Assembly: GCA_023091735.1 (NCBI GenBank)
Contig: JALKBU010000078.1
Location: 27,772 to 91,771 of the forward strand
Length of the DNA: 64,000 bases
Reading direction: 5' to 3'
From: Trichomonas tenax
Lineage: Eukaryota > Parabasalia > Trichomonadida > Trichomonadidae
Positions 1 to 11,788 of this stretch are shown here, in pieces (positions within the stretch are counted from its first letter, which is position 1; the number at the start of each line of letters is the position of its first letter). A program made the position numbers and the translations under genes. The notes under the pieces are model-generated. The model searched no databases. It worked only from the letters and a program-made list of their open reading frames with translations, and was not told the DNA's origin.

Positions 1-3000
1 TTCTTCGATTTCACCAATCGTTCTGAAAGACTTCTTGAATATCTTTTTAGGTGTTTGTTTTCCCCAAGCACTTGATTCATTCATTAATTGTTTCTTCAAC
101 TGGTGCCATAATCTCGCTGTCTTGTTGACAAGAGAATAAGAACTCTCAAGTTGAGCATCGATGTCACCACTTGCAATTGAAGCAATTCCTGTATCAAACA
201 AAAACGTGTAAGCTTGAGATCTCTTATCGCAAGCAATCCAATGCGTTTTAGTTCTGTTCTGGAGGATCCTGAGATTGTCGTTGTTAGAGTGTTGATTGAT
301 GTAGTGAATTGATAACTCAATTAATGATGTTTGCAATTGAACATCAATTTTCTCGTGTTTCAATATCCTCTGTAAATAGTCGCCAATGCATAATTCAACA
401 TTGGAAACTTCTTTGAGAGCAGTGAAGATCTGGCAGACAGTCTGAAGAAGTGATTCCTGTCCTCTATATCCAAACTGAGGAATAACATTGAATTCTTGTG
501 TGTAAGAAGCGAAATAAGTGCTTGCTAATGAGAATTGATCGAATTGTATTGTTGGTAATATCTTGTGAGACATTGAGTTTGTGCCAACAGATAATTTCGA
601 GAATGATGCAAGAAGCGATCTTGGTGTTTCTTTAACTAAATCTCCTAAGTTGAAAGACTTAACAGACATCGAATATTTGTCCATATTTCGAGAAAGACTT
701 AATTTCATTCTTTGTTCTGGATGGAATGGGGAATCATCATATAATTCTTTCAAAACTGGACTCATTATCATATAATCTCTATGAAGCAAAAGTAGCTTTG
801 AGCACAAAGCGAATAATCTTGAATCATACATCGGACTGAATTTGATATCAACAACAACTTTCGAAACTTCGGCAATGAAGTTCAAATATTCTTCATCTTT
901 TCTTGTTGCTGATAAAAGTTCGATATGAGCAATGCTTTCTTCGAAGAATGAGAATGAATCAGAATCTAAAATCAAATTTCCGGTAAAACCAACATTTTGG
1001 ACAAAATATTCTTGTTCTAAGTGATTTGATAAAATTGCAGGCCAAATAATCCATAATGGAGTGATTAATCGTGGTGGAACTCTGATTGATAATAAAACTG
1101 AAGCTGTTTCTTCAACAAAACGTGTTTCAAATGTTCTAATTTTGAGTTCAACAGCAATGATAATCAATAATGGGAATGCAAGTGGAATTTCTTTGATTAC
1201 TGCAATTAATCCTTCAAAGAGTTCAACTGTACAGAAGAAAGATTTCATCATTGGAATAATAACTTCAACATAATGTGCAAAGTGTTCACCAGATAATGCT
1301 GCGATTGCTCTGAGTGTTGCAATGAAGATTCTCTCCTTCTTTGGTTTCAACAAATAGAACAAAAGCTTTGATGTTGATAAAAATTCTGTTCTTCCATTGT
1401 TTTGGAGCACTCCCAACAATGAAACAACTTGTTCTGTGTCTTGGCATGATCCGCAATGAGAAACTATCGCAGCCATATCCATTTCTGTCATCTTATGAGC
1501 TTTAAGGATCTTAATCAAAGAGCTGTAACAAGCATTGATATCTAAATCTGGATTCCTTTCTTTGATAAATTCCTTTTCAACAGGATCGTGATAGAAATAA
1601 ACTCTCATGTATGACAGAAGTGTTCTGAATGGAATGATTTCAAATAGATTGAACTCTAAAAGACTTGGCCAGTTATTAATAATCCTAATGAGTTCTTTGG
1701 ATTGCGCCATATGCCACAAGTCAGCATTCATGACGATATTTAATATCAATGACTTCATTTGATTCTTATCTGTGATTGTTTCTAAAAGAGAATCAAATCT
1801 GCACCATAAGCTGTATGTTAAGCAATCAGGATTGTTTTCCGCTTTGAGCAAATATGAAATTAAACTGAAATCAAATTGAGCGCCAACTTTGCATAACTCT
1901 TTCATCATGTCAATCAGAAGATCCAAGAAGTGTGGTGGGGTTTTATCTAGATATGCGAAGAATGGATGGAATAGATCTGCATTTGAAGCTAAACATTCTG
2001 CTAATGTGAACTTTTCGATTCCAACTGTTGGATAAACAAATAATGGTTTTGTATCGAATCTTTTGAGTTTGATAACATTCTGTCCTCTAAATAATTCATC
2101 ACGGAGATGATAATAAGAAGGATACAAAGCCATATCTGAAACCAAAGTAGAATAAGACATTGCATTTTCATCTTCGCATTGACCATCAAAGACTGCTCCA
2201 AGGCGAATTTCTAATTGATTATCAGTGAATTGTGGGCATTGTACAGTTATAGCTTGAGAATTAACAAAATTAACTGAATACTCGAATTGAACTGAAGTCT
2301 CGTTAAGTCTCTTTTCGCTGATGACGATTGGAATCCATTTGCAGCTATCGAGTGTTGATGTTAATATAGCTGAACTTACGCCATTAGTTGTTAATATTTT
2401 AATAATCAAAGAACTTCCTGTTAAGAAGATTTTTATGGCACAGTTATTTTCATCCAAAATAGAAATAACCATTGGATGAGAATTGATTAATTGTGCATAT
2501 GGAACATCAACTTTCAAGTAGAATGTCAATGTGAAACCATCATTCAGAGTTGATCCAATAATACCGCTAATATAGTGTTCTTGGTCTTGAATACCGCAGC
2601 CAACATATACTGAAGCTTCTGCAGACAAATCTGATAATGTTTTGGTTGCAAACTCCATTGCTGGAATTGCATATTTTGGATATTCTTTTCCTGGAACAAA
2701 CAAAGTAATAAACTTCGCAGCTGCATAAGGAGATGATTTCAATGAAGATAGATATGATATCAATGGTAATATAACCTCTTGAATTGCACTTTCTTCGTAT
2801 TTAAGTCTAAAATGCAATCCACCAAAATCGAATTCTTCTGGATAATGATTTATGCTTTCTATTAAAATAAGATCTAATTCCCCTTTCTGCATGAGAAAAG
2901 TATTTCTTGTTGAATGCTTCGCTAAACTATCTAAATACGCAAAAGCTTTTCTTGTGCTAGAATCCGAAGTGAAAAGAGATAAGAATAAAGGAATAAGTTC

Positions 3001-5121
3001 AGGATTTTGAAGCATAAACATTCCGGACATATTAATAGATCTGCTTCTTCCTGCCATTCCTAATACAGATGCTACTAAGTTTTCTCTTGGTTCTGAGTCA
3101 TGCAATGCATGAATGGCTTCAGAAATTCTTCTGATTTGTTGTGATGTTAAATGATATTCTTGTATGAATATATGAATGTGTAATATCACATCAAGGCTCT
3201 CTTTGATGATTTCTAGCGTTGGATTCACTGTTATAAACACAGTGACTTGATCAATTACCTTTTGGAACACTAATGCTAAGTTATTGTTGAGCATCAATGA
3301 GTTATTTAACGTCTTAAGTAAATCAGTGATGTTTGGAATGAATTTAGGATCTTTTGCGAAATCAAATATTGCTCCAATGAATCGCGCTGCTTGAGAAAGA
3401 TCATCAACAAGTTCAGGAGTGCAAGCATTTAGAACTTTCTGGAAATACTCTAATACAAGATTCTTCAGTGAATTATCTAATATTCTTGAAAGAAAACTTA
3501 TTGAAAATCCAGGAGATTTGAAACATCTATAAGCGGTTTCTCTGTCTTCTATTATCGCAAATATAAATGAATATATTACTGATCTCGCGTCTTGTATTTG
3601 ATTGAAGTATTCTTCGTATTTCTGTTGATGAAGCATGGAAAGCAAAATATTAAGCACGTGAACGATTTCATCAAGCATATCTTCGTTAACGAATGAAAAA
3701 GAACGAACTAAGTGTATTTTAACTAAAACTCTTCCCAATAATTCAGCATACATGAATGGTACACTTCTCACTGAATGTAAAATAACCTGCAGACAATCAA
3801 CGTGATTGAGTATAAAGTCATTTATAACAGCATCTCTAATTACACCAATAACTCCTAAATCTTGTTTGAAAAATAATGCTTCTGAAGTAAATATTGGTGC
3901 GAAACTTATTGCATCGAAGATGTTTTTCGTATATTTTGTGGTATTTGGATGAAATAGCAATGATAAATAGTCGATATAAAGATCAAATCTGTCTTTTGAG
4001 GCGATCACTAAACCAGCGAATGATTCGAAGAATTTTGTTGCATATTGCTCTGGAATATCACTCAATATTGGTGATAAAACAGCAACATTCAACTGATGTG
4101 AAGGAAATACGTAATCTTTAAGGGAAGATGATACTTCAAAGTCTGATAATGAATTTCTCTGTTTGAATGAAATGATATCCTCGTGGAAAGTATATTCATA
4201 CTCATAGCTAAATCTGTCAAATGAATAAAATGTTGGTTTTATGTAATCGATTGTAAAATTTTTGTCGTAGTCGAGCTCTATGAACACATGTGGTGGTATT
4301 TCCGCGAAGCAATCGAGTAATTCTGGTTGTTTAGTAACTTTTGGTAAAGAACTCAGTAATCCTAAAACTTGGGGATTCAGTTGGAATAAAAGTGGATTTA
4401 TAATTTGAAGAAAACGCGAAAAATCGATAGGTTGGAATGATTCGGGCGATTTTACGATTGCGGAATTAATTATTTGAAGAATTGTGGAATATTTTCCATT
4501 ATCATTGATTTGTATGGCTTTATCGAGGATATCGACGAGAACGTAGATGTTTTCTTTAGTGCATTTTGCGAAAAATTGTGTTATCACATCAATCGGAACT
4601 TGATTTTCAGGATAAGAGTTGTATTTCAAGGTTAACGAGTTAATTAAGAACATTTGAGTATCTTGGGCAATTAAAGGTTCTAAATTATTTAAATATTTCA
4701 AGAATTCGAAATAATATTGCAATTTGTCTTGATTCAGTGGACTTAGCCACGAAATTATGAAGTAATACGTTAAATCTACCGCAGCCTTCGATGGTGCTGG
4801 GTTCATTTTCATATAATTTTTGAATAAAATAAAACTTGCCTCATCGAATTGAATGTTAGAATGCAAATTGGACAAAACAACATTATTGTTTGTGTCCGAT
4901 ATTAACCCATCGTATGCTTGTTGAATGACTTGCTTGTCTATTGGCGGGATAATGAAAATTCTCGCCAAATTTTGACCATCCGGGGTATCTGTTTCATACG
5001 GCATCTTGCTGTTGCAAATTTCCTTCAAGACATCGATCATCGGATGATTGATCTGTTTCATGAAAGGAAAAAATTGAGTTTTATGTTTTTTGTCATTTGA
5101 ATTTACCTCCACAATGTTCAT
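1..5121 (-). CDS. BEACH-family giant protein, N-terminal 1707 codons (partial, runs off left edge)
   Basis: An uninterrupted minus-strand frame starts at ATG 5121-5119 and is still open at base 1. The first ~850 residues are alpha-helical, repeat-like sequence without a recognisable motif. Residues ~850-1000 look like a concanavalin A/LamG-type beta sandwich (GFTLTFYLKV near the start, AMSYSTLVSDMALYP near the end). A long helical stretch follows. The last ~40 residues (ARLWHQLKKQLMNESSAWG, then basic residues) resemble the W..L...L..E..PW segment that precedes the PH-BEACH module in neurobeachin/LYST-type proteins. ConA-like, then armadillo-like, then PH-BEACH-WD40 is the known order for this family, which acts in vesicle traffic and lysosome or membrane dynamics. 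PH, BEACH and WD40 would lie left of the window, so the family call is inferred from the preceding architecture. No other in-frame ATG lies just upstream. Confidence 0.7.
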   Translation of the reverse strand, partial: MNIVEVNSNDKKHKTQFFPFMKQINHPMIDVLKEICNSKMPYETDTPDGQNLARIFIIPPIDKQVIQQAYDGLISDTNNNVVLSNLHSNIQFDEASFILFKNYMKMNPAPSKAAVDLTYYFIISWLSPLNQDKLQYYFEFLKYLNNLEPLIAQDTQMFLINSLTLKYNSYPENQVPIDVITQFFAKCTKENIYVLVDILDKAIQINDNGKYSTILQIINSAIVKSPESFQPIDFSRFLQIINPLLFQLNPQVLGLLSSLPKVTKQPELLDCFAEIPPHVFIELDYDKNFTIDYIKPTFYSFDRFSYEYEYTFHEDIISFKQRNSLSDFEVSSSLKDYVFPSHQLNVAVLSPILSDIPEQYATKFFESFAGLVIASKDRFDLYIDYLSLLFHPNTTKYTKNIFDAISFAPIFTSEALFFKQDLGVIGVIRDAVINDFILNHVDCLQVILHSVRSVPFMYAELLGRVLVKIHLVRSFSFVNEDMLDEIVHVLNILLSMLHQQKYEEYFNQIQDARSVIYSFIFAIIEDRETAYRCFKSPGFSISFLSRILDNSLKNLVLEYFQKVLNACTPELVDDLSQAARFIGAIFDFAKDPKFIPNITDLLKTLNNSLMLNNNLALVFQKVIDQVTVFITVNPTLEIIKESLDVILHIHIFIQEYHLTSQQIRRISEAIHALHDSEPRENLVASVLGMAGRSRSINMSGMFMLQNPELIPLFLSLFTSDSSTRKAFAYLDSLAKHSTRNTFLMQKGELDLILIESINHYPEEFDFGGLHFRLKYEESAIQEVILPLISYLSSLKSSPYAAAKFITLFVPGKEYPKYAIPAMEFATKTLSDLSAEASVYVGCGIQDQEHYISGIIGSTLNDGFTLTFYLKVDVPYAQLINSHPMVISILDENNCAIKIFLTGSSLIIKILTTNGVSSAILTSTLDSCKWIPIVISEKRLNETSVQFEYSVNFVNSQAITVQCPQFTDNQLEIRLGAVFDGQCEDENAMSYSTLVSDMALYPSYYHLRDELFRGQNVIKLKRFDTKPLFVYPTVGIEKFTLAECLASNADLFHPFFAYLDKTPPHFLDLLIDMMKELCKVGAQFDFSLISYLLKAENNPDCLTYSLWCRFDSLLETITDKNQMKSLILNIVMNADLWHMAQSKELIRIINNWPSLLEFNLFEIIPFRTLLSYMRVYFYHDPVEKEFIKERNPDLDINACYSSLIKILKAHKMTEMDMAAIVSHCGSCQDTEQVVSLLGVLQNNGRTEFLSTSKLLFYLLKPKKERIFIATLRAIAALSGEHFAHYVEVIIPMMKSFFCTVELFEGLIAVIKEIPLAFPLLIIIAVELKIRTFETRFVEETASVLLSIRVPPRLITPLWIIWPAILSNHLEQEYFVQNVGFTGNLILDSDSFSFFEESIAHIELLSATRKDEEYLNFIAEVSKVVVDIKFSPMYDSRLFALCSKLLLLHRDYMIMSPVLKELYDDSPFHPEQRMKLSLSRNMDKYSMSVKSFNLGDLVKETPRSLLASFSKLSVGTNSMSHKILPTIQFDQFSLASTYFASYTQEFNVIPQFGYRGQESLLQTVCQIFTALKEVSNVELCIGDYLQRILKHEKIDVQLQTSLIELSIHYINQHSNNDNLRILQNRTKTHWIACDKRSQAYTFLFDTGIASIASGDIDAQLESSYSLVNKTARLWHQLKKQLMNESSAWGKQTPKKIFKKSFRTIGEIEE

Positions 5122-8100
5122 TTTTATTCGATTTTTGGACTTTTCTCAATATATAGATTCTAAATCACTAATAATGTTTCGAAAAAAATAACCTAAATTT
5201 GAGATTTCATTTCACCTCTCGGGTCATAAAAAGTGAATTTTTCTCTATAAACAATGAGCTATTTTCATTATTTACATTATATTCATATACATGACTATAT
5301 CTTTCATTTATTTACTTATTTAAAATCTTAATATATTGTATATATAATGATATAAAATAGATTTTTCATTGTTTAGAAAAAAAGTGAGTCGATAGCACGA
5401 TATCTATGTTTTATACTCTTAGGATGTAATCGTTTTGTAAAACAAATTTATGATTTACTCAAAAATTATTATATTGCATTAAAAATTCAAAAAGATAATA
5501 TAGCCATAGTGGACTGCATTATTATCTAATGATGGAGCTCTATAAAATAATGATTAAATTGTGTCAGTATGTCATTGCGAATACATTATATAGAAGAAAC
5601 CTTTTTGTTTATATGGTAAACTATACCATATAGTATGCCATATAATAATATATCCCCGTGTAATGTAAATAATATGAAGAATTATGTTGAACTTCAATAT
5701 TAATCAGATATATGAGTTGTTATTTTTAGGTTGGCAGCAGAAACTCTTTGTCAATGTTTCATGCCTTGTATCTTTCAGTAGTGGCTTGTAAATAAAGAAA
5801 TTTCGTTGTGATATTTAAAATTTTGATTGATAACACGGAATATTGAATCAATAGACTAAATTTCTGCCTTTCAATGATTTACATAAGCATACTCTTTGAT
5901 TTTCAAAGGATAATTTGTCAAGATACTGAGCGAAGTTAGAGCATTTGATGGATATATTTAACAAAAGTTTGATTTAATTATGAATGAGGCCTATTTTGGG
6001 AAGCTCATCGATCTATCGCGTAAAATAGAGGCGAAAACAAGATTTTTTAGCCATTTACTCATCGAAAAGAAGACTTTTATCGATAAAGAAATAATTATAA
6101 AGAACTGAAAAAATCAAAATTTTAGCTTGAAAAAATCAATTATGCGTTTTTCTCGGTGAAAAACGGCTATCTAAGGGAATTAAAACATTAGAATAGTTTA
6201 ATTATTGATCATAAATTGATTCATAAAGTCAAAATATTGAAATGCATTGATATAATTTCGATTTCAATATCTTTGTATGGAATCAAGATATGGGACTAAA
6301 GTGATCTATATCACATCGAAGACCATGGTTGTTTTATATATAGATTATCCATGGCAAAAAAAGAAAAAACAAAATTTTGATGGAGGAAGATTTTATTCTT
6401 GTTCCTTTTTTCATTAAGAGTATGCACATAATCATTGGCAAATGTTTGTGTGCATTTTAATCACTTCGATTTCCTTGGATCTCGTTCAACAGGTTTTCTT
6501 GGATTCATGTTACAGGTTACTGAGTAGGACTGTTCTAATATTCAGGACATAGTTATTTCAATTGGGGTATGCTTGGTAACAATTGGTTAAAATTGGAAAC
6601 AAATTTTGAATTGTTCATGCTGGCACGTGTTATCAATGGGGGAAAAATGAACTTTTTGGATGTGTGGACAGTCCTGTATGACATTTGTTATCTTTTGTTA
6701 AATTTGGAATCTTTGGTATCAGTAATCATGTATCAAGGGAATTATTACCTAGGGAATCAGTGGAAAACTTCTTTGGGACGTCATGTTTGGAGAAAGTAAC
6801 CTTCTATGGTGACTTTATTTAGCCGCTATTTTGGTTATCATTTGTTATCATTGATTATTGAGGAATAGGATCGAAATCATTACTAGGGAGGTATTGCTAG
6901 ATTCTGAAACAGGTAATTTTTTTTGATTTGATATTTTTTTTGATACTTTTTGAGCTTTTTCTTTTTTTGGTTTTTTATGGTTTACTTTTTTTTTTTGATT
7001 TTATCACTTTATTTATATGGGTTTTGTATTTTTGCGATACTATTGTTTTTTTTTTGATTTTTTGCAGAACAAATATTGAGTCTATTGGGACCACTTCGTG
7101 TATCTGTGAGTCTGTGGTATCTTTTTTTGTATCTTTTGTATCTTTGTGTGTCAATGGTAGCTTTAGTATATCTCTGAGTAGCTTGTATTTCTATGAATCT
7201 CTAATCTGTTTTCTTACTGTTGAGTTCTGCGGGGTTTGTAATAATCTTTGTCAGAAATTGTGTTACTAAGCATCATGATCAGGAGCTATACCTTCAAAAG
7301 GTGTTGCTATGAGTCAGAAGTGTATCTTTTGAGAATTGAAGGTAATCTTTTGGAAAATTTGAATCCTGATTAAAGTTGAGCCTGTATGACCTGAAAGATG
7401 CAAAAATTAGTAACAGGAAATGATCTAGCAATATGAAACCTGTTATAGGAAACTTGTTTTGTTAATCTGTGTATCGAAGGGAAAAATATTGTAACTTGCA
7501 TTAATTTGGGACTATTTTGGGAACTTTTGAACCAATGTATCTTTGAGAATTGGTTATTTGGTATCACTTTGGAACTTTGAAATCTTGAATGTTTTGTAAC
7601 TGTGGTAACTTGTTTTGGAAATGTTCTGGTGCTTGCCTGGATCAGGAAATTTGTTGTAAGAGGTTGCAAGAGGTTTAAATCTGTGACTAGAAGTGATTGT
7701 TAACTAGAAAGGAGGAATAAAACGTTAAACATGGAAATTTAGAACCATTACAATGTAGCTTGGTTTATTGGAATACCATAAACATTAAATCCAAATGTGA
7801 AAGATCTTTTGTGATCATGTAAGTAAAAATCATGGATTTGGGACATAAAGCACATAATGGGAACACTTTGTCTGTATCAATGAAGCGCAAAAATGTTTTT
7901 ATGATGAGCAAAAATGTTTCTATGAAATCTCTAAAGTGTATTATTGAGTCTTAGTAAGTGGAATCAAGGTAACTGAGCAAAGCATCTATAAATGTATCAA
8001 TGGAAAGAAATAATGTATCAATGAGTCAAAGATGCCTTTCTTTCATGTGCTTGGAGCATGATTTTGTCCTCCTTTGATCCATAAAGTCTTCACTCCTGTG

Positions 8101-9338
8101 ACTGCTTGTTGACTGTGTTTCAGGATATAGGATAAAGATGGAACTAGACTCCGAGATGTTAAAGAAGTGTATCATGGGAAAACAGTATATGAAACAGGAG
8201 CCTCATACCCTATTACTTGGAATCAGGAGTACGTGAGGTCTAGATGACGAAACAAACAGTGAAGAAACCGTCGATTTTGTTATCACATCACAATCAAGAA
8301 CGGTTTTATCACAAATCTAAAATCATTCTTTCATTGTTTTGACACAATAAAATTTTACATGAATATTCTTTAAAATATCGATCTAGACACAGAATAGGTG
8401 AGAAAATTTAAAATCTAAATTGAGAGAAAGATTTTAGATTTATATTTTGTTTATAATTTGTCAGCCCAAAGTTTAGTTTCTATAAAACTGTTTTATTTGT
8501 CTCAAATATAGTAATTATAGCTTAAAAATGGAATTATCGCGAGAAATCAATAAAATCTATTTTATTTTTTTGAAAAGAAAGCGTCAAATTCTCATTTTAC
8601 ATTTAAAACAATCTTTAGCTACATCAGGAGATATGCATTATTGAAGAGATTTGGTAAAATTTGACACAAGATTTATACTTTTGAAAGAAAATCGATCAAT
8701 CATCTGTTTACATTAATCACCACTTTATCTTATATCATTTCATTGTTATGGAAGTATTTGTGTAGTTTAATTCATTTTATTTGGGATGCTTTTTGATTCA
8801 TCTTTTGAGAGGGAATCGATAATGAACCTTTTTATACTATAAAATAGCTTAGACAGCATCTGAGTAAGTTATATTTACAATAGCAAAGATATATCCAAAA
8901 ACAATTTTTCAAATTTTGACAAGACTTAATGTTGAGCCTTTTCGCTTTTGCAAACACTTATAACATCTGAAGCGCAATATGATTTATAAAGAAATTGCAT
9001 AAAATTTAACAGATTATTTGGAGAAAATTTTGCATTTATTTCATTTTCGCTCTATGATATTTGGGTTATCAAAGGCTTCCATAGCGTCGATTAAATCCAG
9101 CTTAACAAGAGGTCATGTAAGTTAAATTTTTATCGATTTTGATATTTTCCACAATTCCAACTTTGTAGCTTTTGAATAGTCATGCTTGGACTTTCTATAT
9201 ACAGATTTATAGTTAATATGACTTCAAACATGAGATTTAATCAACAACAGAATATTTCATTGATTATCGCTAATTTTGCTTCATCAAATGAAAACACAAC
9301 CCAGTTATAATGTACAACAATTTATGAAAACACAATCA
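5122..9338. other. Gene-free stretch with G/T-skewed low-complexity tract
   Basis: No convincing gene in 4.2 kb. From about 6470 to 8235 the plus strand is unusually rich in G and T and poor in C, with recurring words such as GTATCTTT, TATCAATG, GGTAAC and GGAATC. Poly-T runs are concentrated at 6918-7060. The open frames here (for example 6928-7269) only reflect T-rich sequence. At 9050-9105 on the minus strand about 22 codons read like a protein C-terminus, but this is too short to call. Confidence 0.6.
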
Positions 9339-10316
9339 TTATATATTTTGAAGTCCACAATTATCTGGGTTTTTGAGGCATTTTTGAACAGTATCAATTA
9401 GCTTCGATTCGTTTTTCAGATGGATATACTTCGACTTTGTGGCGTCTAAAATCGTTATTTGAGATTTGGAAATAATATCAACTGACCAATCGCTGTCTCC
9501 TTGGAAGAATTTAACGGGCTGACCTGAAAATACAACCAATTTCTTAACGTAATTAGCATCAATCCTATCAGCATTAAAGCAAACACAGAATTTCGATGGA
9601 CGATTGCACTCTGTCTTGAATTCATATGGAAGATAAAGTTGCGGAGGCAACAGTTCTTCCTGATATTGACCTTCGTAGAAAGCGTTGATTATTTTTGTTA
9701 AATTCTTCAAATGTTTCAATACAATTGTATTTGTTTGGTTTTGCATAACAACTCCCGACGGTCCGAAAACACTAAATTGAATCTTCCAATGCGCGCTGTT
9801 TGAATATGAAAGATTTGTTTTATCTTTGAGTTTGCAAGAAAGAAGTTTCCATTGAAAAGGTGCAGTGTTCTTTGTAGAAAAGAGAACGGCATAATTTTTT
9901 CCACTTTTTTTGAATTCTGGATCGAATTGTGCTAAGCAACCAGGATAAAACGGCGAAATTCCATCAATAATAGTTTCAACTTGGCGTGGGCCATCGTAAA
10001 AATCAAATCCTTCGGAATGATATATGATCATCGTAGGTAAATACATAACTCCATATCGAACTGCTGCATCAAAGAACTTAGAAGTATCATAACCGCCGAA
10101 TTTAACGTATCCGTGTAATTGCTTTGCTGCTTCATTGAAGGCAGGCGCCGTCTGGCGACATGCAGGACAGAAATCTCCGTAAAACATGATAAACCAGACA
10201 GTTCCTGGGTCTCTTCCTTCGATGGTTTTGTTCCAATTTTGATCGTTCAACTCGTCAACGAATGGAGACTTTTCAATTTTTGCTGCGAAAATCGAAGAAA
10301 TGAAGAAGAAAAGCAT
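9339..10316 (-). CDS. Secreted/ER thioredoxin-domain protein (PDI-like)
   Basis: 325 residues. Residues 1-12 are a short hydrophobic signal peptide ending in FAA. A thioredoxin fold follows, with active site C50-P-A-C53 in the context FYGDFCPACRQTAPAF, and the cis-proline loop YLPT at 92-95. The sequence therefore supports a dithiol-disulfide oxidoreductase. The C-terminal ~190 residues are unlike a second classical thioredoxin domain: no second CxxC is seen and the tail (LQNI) is not KDEL-like, so ER retention is uncertain. Single-domain PDI-like proteins of this type help disulfide formation in the secretory pathway. The ATG at 10316 is preceded by an initiator-like TCATT with an 11-nt leader, which fixes the start. 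Confidence 0.8.
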   Translation of the reverse strand: MLFFFISSIFAAKIEKSPFVDELNDQNWNKTIEGRDPGTVWFIMFYGDFCPACRQTAPAFNEAAKQLHGYVKFGGYDTSKFFDAAVRYGVMYLPTMIIYHSEGFDFYDGPRQVETIIDGISPFYPGCLAQFDPEFKKSGKNYAVLFSTKNTAPFQWKLLSCKLKDKTNLSYSNSAHWKIQFSVFGPSGVVMQNQTNTIVLKHLKNLTKIINAFYEGQYQEELLPPQLYLPYEFKTECNRPSKFCVCFNADRIDANYVKKLVVFSGQPVKFFQGDSDWSVDIISKSQITILDATKSKYIHLKNESKLIDTVQKCLKNPDNCGLQNI

Positions 10317-10329
10317 TATATAAAAATGA
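10317..10329 (-). promoter_or_regulatory. Initiator-like element (TCATT) and 11-nt leader of the PDI-like gene
   Basis: On the minus strand TCATT occupies 10329-10325, and its A (10327) lies 11 nt before the ATG. It matches the trichomonad initiator consensus TCA(+1)Y(T/A). Transcription start is inferred. Confidence 0.5.
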
Positions 10330-11140
10330 AATCAAATATTATACTTTTGATTTTGATTCATGTTTATTGATGTGATATCGCCTGATTTTGATTTTATAAT
10401 CTGAAATCATAAAATATTTCAAATCTTCTAAAAACAATTAATATTTAAACATAACTACTTACTGTCATTCAATCCTTAGACAGTCAAGGCATAAAGATGA
10501 AATAAATTATATTTTTGAAAAATATTTTGTTTATAGGTTCTATATTACTGTGAATCAACTAAGCTCATGAAGTATAGTTAATCTACAAGCAGTAGTATCA
10601 TAATTACATTTCAGATTTTTGAGTATCATTGATTAGTGTGTTCAGCCTTTATAAAGATATGACTCAATTAGCTGGCTCATATATGTTTGATTGACACCAT
10701 AAATGTTCACTAAGTGTCAAAAAATACCCCAGTGGAAATATTATCATTGATTTTTCAAAACAAATCATGAATTTAAAATGCATATATGAAGGTGAGTTCA
10801 GGTCTAAACTCTCCAATGCTAGAAATGAAAAGTCAAATCCATTGAAAATTGGATTTGCATGACAGTGATTTTATGTTGTACCAATACAGTTCTGACATAA
10901 TGCATTACATTGGAGTAGTTTATGCTGCTTAGATTCAGAGATTATAAATTCACATAATTTTTCTTGAATGTAAAGGGTGATTTCACATTCGTCCATTCAA
11001 TAGGGGAAAGTTTTAAAAGAATGGTTCGACAAATGAAAGAATCACATTCCGGAAGATGTCAGAAAAAATATTTAAAATTAAATAAAAAGTTTACATTATT
11101 AATGGTGATAATCGCCTTAAATTCTATATCGACCAATACT
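10330..11140. other. Intergenic, no gene recognised
   Basis: AT-rich sequence between the 3' end of the Myb gene and the 5' end of the PDI-like gene. I see no coding or repeat signal. Confidence 0.5.
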
Positions 11141-11788
11141 TTACTGTCCAAGGGTCTCCTTGAAATCATTCTGGTTCATCTCAAGAGGTTGCTGCAGATA
11201 AACATCTGCGTTTCCTTGTTCCTGGAGCTTCTTGGCGATATGGAAGTACTTGAATCTGCACTGTACATCTGTGCGATCACCGAGTTGCTGAGCAACACGG
11301 GTCCAAGACTTTGTGCCAATGATCTGGACAGCCTTCAGAAGCTTCTCTTCTTCCTCCGGCGTCCAGTTAGCCTTGTTAATAGCCGGGTTAAGGACGCGAT
11401 TCCAACGCTGACTGCATTGAGCGCGTGTTCTGCCGTTTCCGACCAAGTTTGCGACTGTACCCCAGTCATTTGGACCGTGCTCTTGGACTCCCTGCCTCAG
11501 GCGCTCGTCTTCTTCGGTCGTCCATTGCTGGGATTTGCTTCTTGTATTTCTTTTTGATGGTGGCATTGTTTGGTTGGGGTCTTTGATCTTCTCGAGAAAT
11601 GAGTCAGGCTTCAAGTACTGCGAAATAGCTGATAAAAATTGATCATGACCTATTTTGTGGCTCAAATGTTCTTGAAGGATATTCATGACAGCCTGCAGGT
11701 TCTCTTCAGTGTCCTCAATGAGTTCGTTCCTCACTGAACTGATGGTATTCCTGATATCATTACTATCGTTCATGAGCTCAGTTGACAT
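11141..11788 (-). CDS. R2R3-type Myb DNA-binding protein
   Basis: 215 residues. An N-terminal helical segment (1-75) is followed by two Myb repeats. R2 spans about 86-134 with tryptophans W89, W109 and W129. R3 spans about 139-185 with W142 and W162, but Tyr181 stands where the third Trp normally sits. WTTEEDERLRQGV and WTPEEEEKLLKAV are the helix-1 signatures, and DRTDVQCRFKYF is recognition helix 3 of R3. Small two-repeat Myb proteins are an expanded transcription-factor family in trichomonads and bind promoter Myb elements. The start is the first ATG after an AT-rich leader. Coding sequence here is clearly less AT-rich than the flanks, as expected for a conserved expressed gene. Confidence 0.88.
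   Translation of the reverse strand: MSTELMNDSNDIRNTISSVRNELIEDTEENLQAVMNILQEHLSHKIGHDQFLSAISQYLKPDSFLEKIKDPNQTMPPSKRNTRSKSQQWTTEEDERLRQGVQEHGPNDWGTVANLVGNGRTRAQCSQRWNRVLNPAINKANWTPEEEEKLLKAVQIIGTKSWTRVAQQLGDRTDVQCRFKYFHIAKKLQEQGNADVYLQQPLEMNQNDFKETLGQ

Noticed and set aside
6928..7269. 113-codon open frame rich in Phe and Leu, looking like membrane spans
   Set aside because: Coded almost entirely by T-runs inside the low-complexity tract; no start context, no motif.
9050..9105. 22-codon minus-strand piece reading like a protein tail
   Set aside because: Too short and without start or homologous context.
10964..11557. Long plus-strand frame of 197 codons
   Set aside because: Exact antisense shadow of the Myb gene.
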